Source: Anaeromyxobacteraceae bacterium (lineage in GTDB: Bacteria; Myxococcota; Myxococcia; Myxococcales; Anaeromyxobacteraceae). From it: a stretch of 6,608 nt of DNA. Where the stretch lies: the NCBI GenBank assembly GCA_027349605.1, contig DAIEMM010000185.1:1-6608 (forward strand), written 5' to 3'. Below are positions 5,195-6,608 of this stretch, piece after piece; positions within the stretch are counted from its first letter, which is position 1; each line of letters begins with the position of its first letter. Under the pieces are notes generated by a model. It did not search any database. It saw nothing but the letters and a program-made list of their open reading frames with translations, and was not told where the DNA came from. The translations under genes were made by a program, and so were the position numbers.

Positions 5195-5625
5195 GGGGCT
5201 CCGGGCGCGCGGGCGGGCCGACCGCCGTCCTCCTCGGGCTGGCGCTCGCTGCGCCGCTCGCCGGGGTCGGCGTCTTCCACGTGTGGTCGCGGACCCTCGT
5301 GCAGGGCACGGGCTACGAGCTCGGCCGACTGGAATCGGAGCACCGGCAGCTCCTCGCGGAGCGGGACCGGCTGAATCTCGAGGTTGCGACGTTGCGAGCG
5401 CCGGGCCGCCTGGAGCGGTTCGCGCGCGAGCGTCTGGGAATGGCTCCGCCGGCACCGGGTGCGGTGGTGGCGGGTATGGCGGGCGGGAAGGTGTGGGTTG
5501 GTGGGGTTGGCGACGGGGCAGTCCAGCGCCCTGGCCCGGCGGAGCCTGATGTGAAGACGTCCTCGAGGCGGAGGGAGGCCCGCAGCGGCCCCCTCGCGCG
5601 CGCGCCCGAGCCGGCGCGTCCCTGA
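5191..5625 (+). CDS. ftsL: FtsL-like cell division protein with extended C-terminal tail
   Basis: A 144-residue bitopic membrane protein. A short basic N-terminus is followed by one membrane segment (about 11-31) and a periplasmic heptad-like helix, ELGRLESEHRQLLAERDRLNLEVATL (43-68). RLERFARERLGMAPP (73-87) is the usual end of FtsL-type proteins. FtsL forms a coiled coil with FtsB/DivIC and helps activate the septal synthase FtsW-FtsI. Sequence conservation of FtsL is low, so the call rests on topology and position between rsmH and ftsI. The GTG start overlaps the rsmH TGA by 4 bp and has GAAGG (5182-5186) four bases upstream. The tail from about residue 88 to 144 is Gly/Pro/Arg-rich, probably disordered, and has looser third-codon usage (GGT, GTT, CCT, GAT). 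This makes the protein longer than the 121-residue E. coli FtsL. Confidence 0.85.
   Translation: MRGSGRAGGPTAVLLGLALAAPLAGVGVFHVWSRTLVQGTGYELGRLESEHRQLLAERDRLNLEVATLRAPGRLERFARERLGMAPPAPGAVVAGMAGGKVWVGGVGDGAVQRPGPAEPDVKTSSRRREARSGPLARAPEPARP
5472..5506 (+). other. G-quadruplex-forming motif within ftsL
   Basis: Five runs of three or more G lie at 5472-5474, 5481-5483, 5485-5487, 5495-5497 and 5503-5506, with loops of 6, 1, 7 and 5 bases. A sixth run follows at 5515-5518 after 8 bases. This satisfies the usual pattern of four G-runs with loops of 1-7. It is on the coding strand, so it would also be present in the mRNA. Actual folding is not shown by sequence alone. Confidence 0.5.
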
Positions 5626-5642
5626 GAGACGATGCGCGCCGG
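5611..5642 (+). promoter_or_regulatory. GC-only inverted repeat enclosing the ftsI start codon
   Basis: CCGGCGCG (5611-5618) and CGCGCCGG (5635-5642) are perfectly complementary, giving an 8-bp all-G:C stem. The 16-base loop holds the ftsL TGA (5623-5625), a weak GAGAGA ribosome-binding sequence (5624-5629) and the ftsI ATG (5632-5634). Such a stem in mRNA could restrict free initiation at ftsI and favour coupling with ftsL translation. The regulatory role is inferred. Confidence 0.35.
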
Positions 5643-6608
5643 GATCGAGCCCCGAACCGCGCGCTGGACCGCGATCCGGATCGGGATCGTCGCGGCGGCG
5701 TTCGCGGCGGGATTCGCGGTGGTCACCGGGCGCGCGGTCCAGCTGCAGATCCTGCAGGGCGACCGCCTGGGCGGGATGGCCCGCGACCAGTACCTCCGCG
5801 AGCTCACCCAGAAGCCCCGCCGTGGCACCATCACCGATCGCAACGGCGCGGTGCTCGCGGGCAACGCCGAGGTCGACTCGATCTTCGTCGACCCCCGCGC
5901 CTTCCCGGCCGGGGCACGGACCCGCGACGTCGTCCGGCTCGCCAAGGCGCTGCAGCTCGAGCCCCGGGCGCTGGAGAAGAAGATCGCGAAGGGGGCCCGC
6001 TTCGCCTGGGTGAAGCGACGGGTCTCGCCTGCCGAGGCCGAGCACGTTCGCGACCTGAAGCTCGCCGGCGTCGGCTTCGTGAAGGAGACCCGCCGCTACT
6101 ACCCGCGGCGCGAGCTGGCCGGCCAGATCGTGGGCATCGTCGGCGACGACGGCGAGGGGCTGGAGGGCGTCGAGAAGGCCTGGGACGACTCGCTGCAGGG
6201 GGAGAGCATGCGGGTGCCCTCGCTGCGGGACGCGCGCGGGGCCCAGCTGCTCGGCGCGGGTCCGGCCCCGGAGCTGGTGCTGGAGGGAGCCCGGGTCGAG
6301 CTGACCATCGAGCAGGGGCTGCAGAACACCGCCGAGCGGGCGCTGGTCCAGGCCGTCCAGCAGGCGCGTGCCGCCTCGGGGATGGCGGTGGTGATCGACC
6401 CGGCCACCGGCGAGATCCTGGCCCTCGCCACGGCGCCGCTCCTGAATCCCAACTCGCCCCGCAAGGAGGACCTCCGCAACCGCGCCGTCCTCGACGCCTT
6501 CGAGGTCGGCTCGACCGCCAAGGCCATCGTCCTCTCCCGGGCCCTCGACGAGGGGGCCATCACCCCGACCAGCCCGATCTTCTGCGAGAACGGGAGCTGG
6601 GCCGTGGG
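5632..6608 (+). CDS. ftsI: FtsI-type class B penicillin-binding protein, 3' end cut by window
   Basis: Reads MRAGIEPRTARW and stays open to the window end: 325 full codons, the N-terminal half of a protein normally near 600 or more residues. The product is the septal peptidoglycan transpeptidase. A basic N-terminus is followed by one membrane anchor (about 14-33). The PBP dimerisation domain includes PRRGTITDRNGAVLA (62-76), RRYYPRRELAGQIVG (154-168) and GLEGVEKAWDDSLQG (176-190). The transpeptidase domain begins near 222 (VELTIEQGLQ), with MAVVIDPATGEILALA at 251-266. The active-site SxxK is S294-T-A-K297 within FEVGSTAK (codon for Ser at 6511-6513). The SxN and KTG motifs lie beyond the window. 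The residue before GST is Val where many class B PBPs have Pro. ATG 5632 is 6 bp after the ftsL stop with only a weak purine-rich ribosome-binding site, which suggests coupling. It could equally be named pbpB or spoVD-like; position favours ftsI. Confidence 0.93.
   Translation, partial: MRAGIEPRTARWTAIRIGIVAAAFAAGFAVVTGRAVQLQILQGDRLGGMARDQYLRELTQKPRRGTITDRNGAVLAGNAEVDSIFVDPRAFPAGARTRDVVRLAKALQLEPRALEKKIAKGARFAWVKRRVSPAEAEHVRDLKLAGVGFVKETRRYYPRRELAGQIVGIVGDDGEGLEGVEKAWDDSLQGESMRVPSLRDARGAQLLGAGPAPELVLEGARVELTIEQGLQNTAERALVQAVQQARAASGMAVVIDPATGEILALATAPLLNPNSPRKEDLRNRAVLDAFEVGSTAKAIVLSRALDEGAITPTSPIFCENGSWAV

Noticed and set aside
5595..5605. Alternating CG tract (Z-DNA-like)
   Set aside because: Only 11 bases long, which is common in DNA of this composition; no supporting context.
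4087..6045. 652-codon minus-strand frame opposite rsmH, ftsL and ftsI (and a second one at 4178-5455)
   Set aside because: Both lie opposite motif-verified dcw genes and translate to Arg/Pro/Ala/Ser-rich sequence with no recognisable domain.

Overview
The window is very GC-rich DNA with strong G/C preference at third codon positions. It holds eight protein genes, two of them cut by the window edges, and no RNA gene, mobile element or CRISPR array. The start of a division and cell-wall (dcw) cluster, the composition and the protein sequences together suggest a Myxococcota (delta-proteobacterial) chromosome, possibly Anaeromyxobacter-like. That placement is an inference; no taxonomic marker was compared.

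Left part (1-2795): the C-terminal four-fifths of a GMC-family flavin oxidoreductase is followed after 95 bp by a stand-alone TrpB2-type tryptophan synthase beta-like gene. No trpA or other trp gene is in view. The 95-bp gap holds a 7-bp perfect inverted repeat overlapping a weak promoter-like sequence. Middle part (2798-3527): a small gene on the minus strand, with two membrane segments and a soluble C-terminal domain, converges on trpB2 with stop codons only 2 bp apart. It is separated from mraZ by a 262-bp divergent regulatory region. That region contains an imperfect 22-bp dyad, a perfect TTGACA -35 box with a plausible -10, and a set of GTG-type elements at exact 10-bp steps, as expected for the MraZ operator.

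Right part (3528-6608): a tight dcw operon runs mraZ, a short STAS-like gene, rsmH (mraW), ftsL and ftsI/pbpB (cut by the window end). Intergenic distances are 3 bp, a 4-bp GTGA overlap, another 4-bp GTGA overlap, and 6 bp, so translational coupling is likely throughout. MraZ should autoregulate the cluster, RsmH methylates 16S rRNA, and FtsL and FtsI act in the septal peptidoglycan synthesis complex. The main departure from the textbook order is the STAS-like gene between mraZ and rsmH. Its phosphorylatable serine appears to be lost.

The most notable signals beyond ordinary annotation are the STAS-like insertion, the 10-bp-periodic MraZ box, a G-quadruplex motif in the unusual ftsL tail, and a GC-only inverted repeat that places the ftsI start codon in a loop. 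No clearly new multi-gene system is present.
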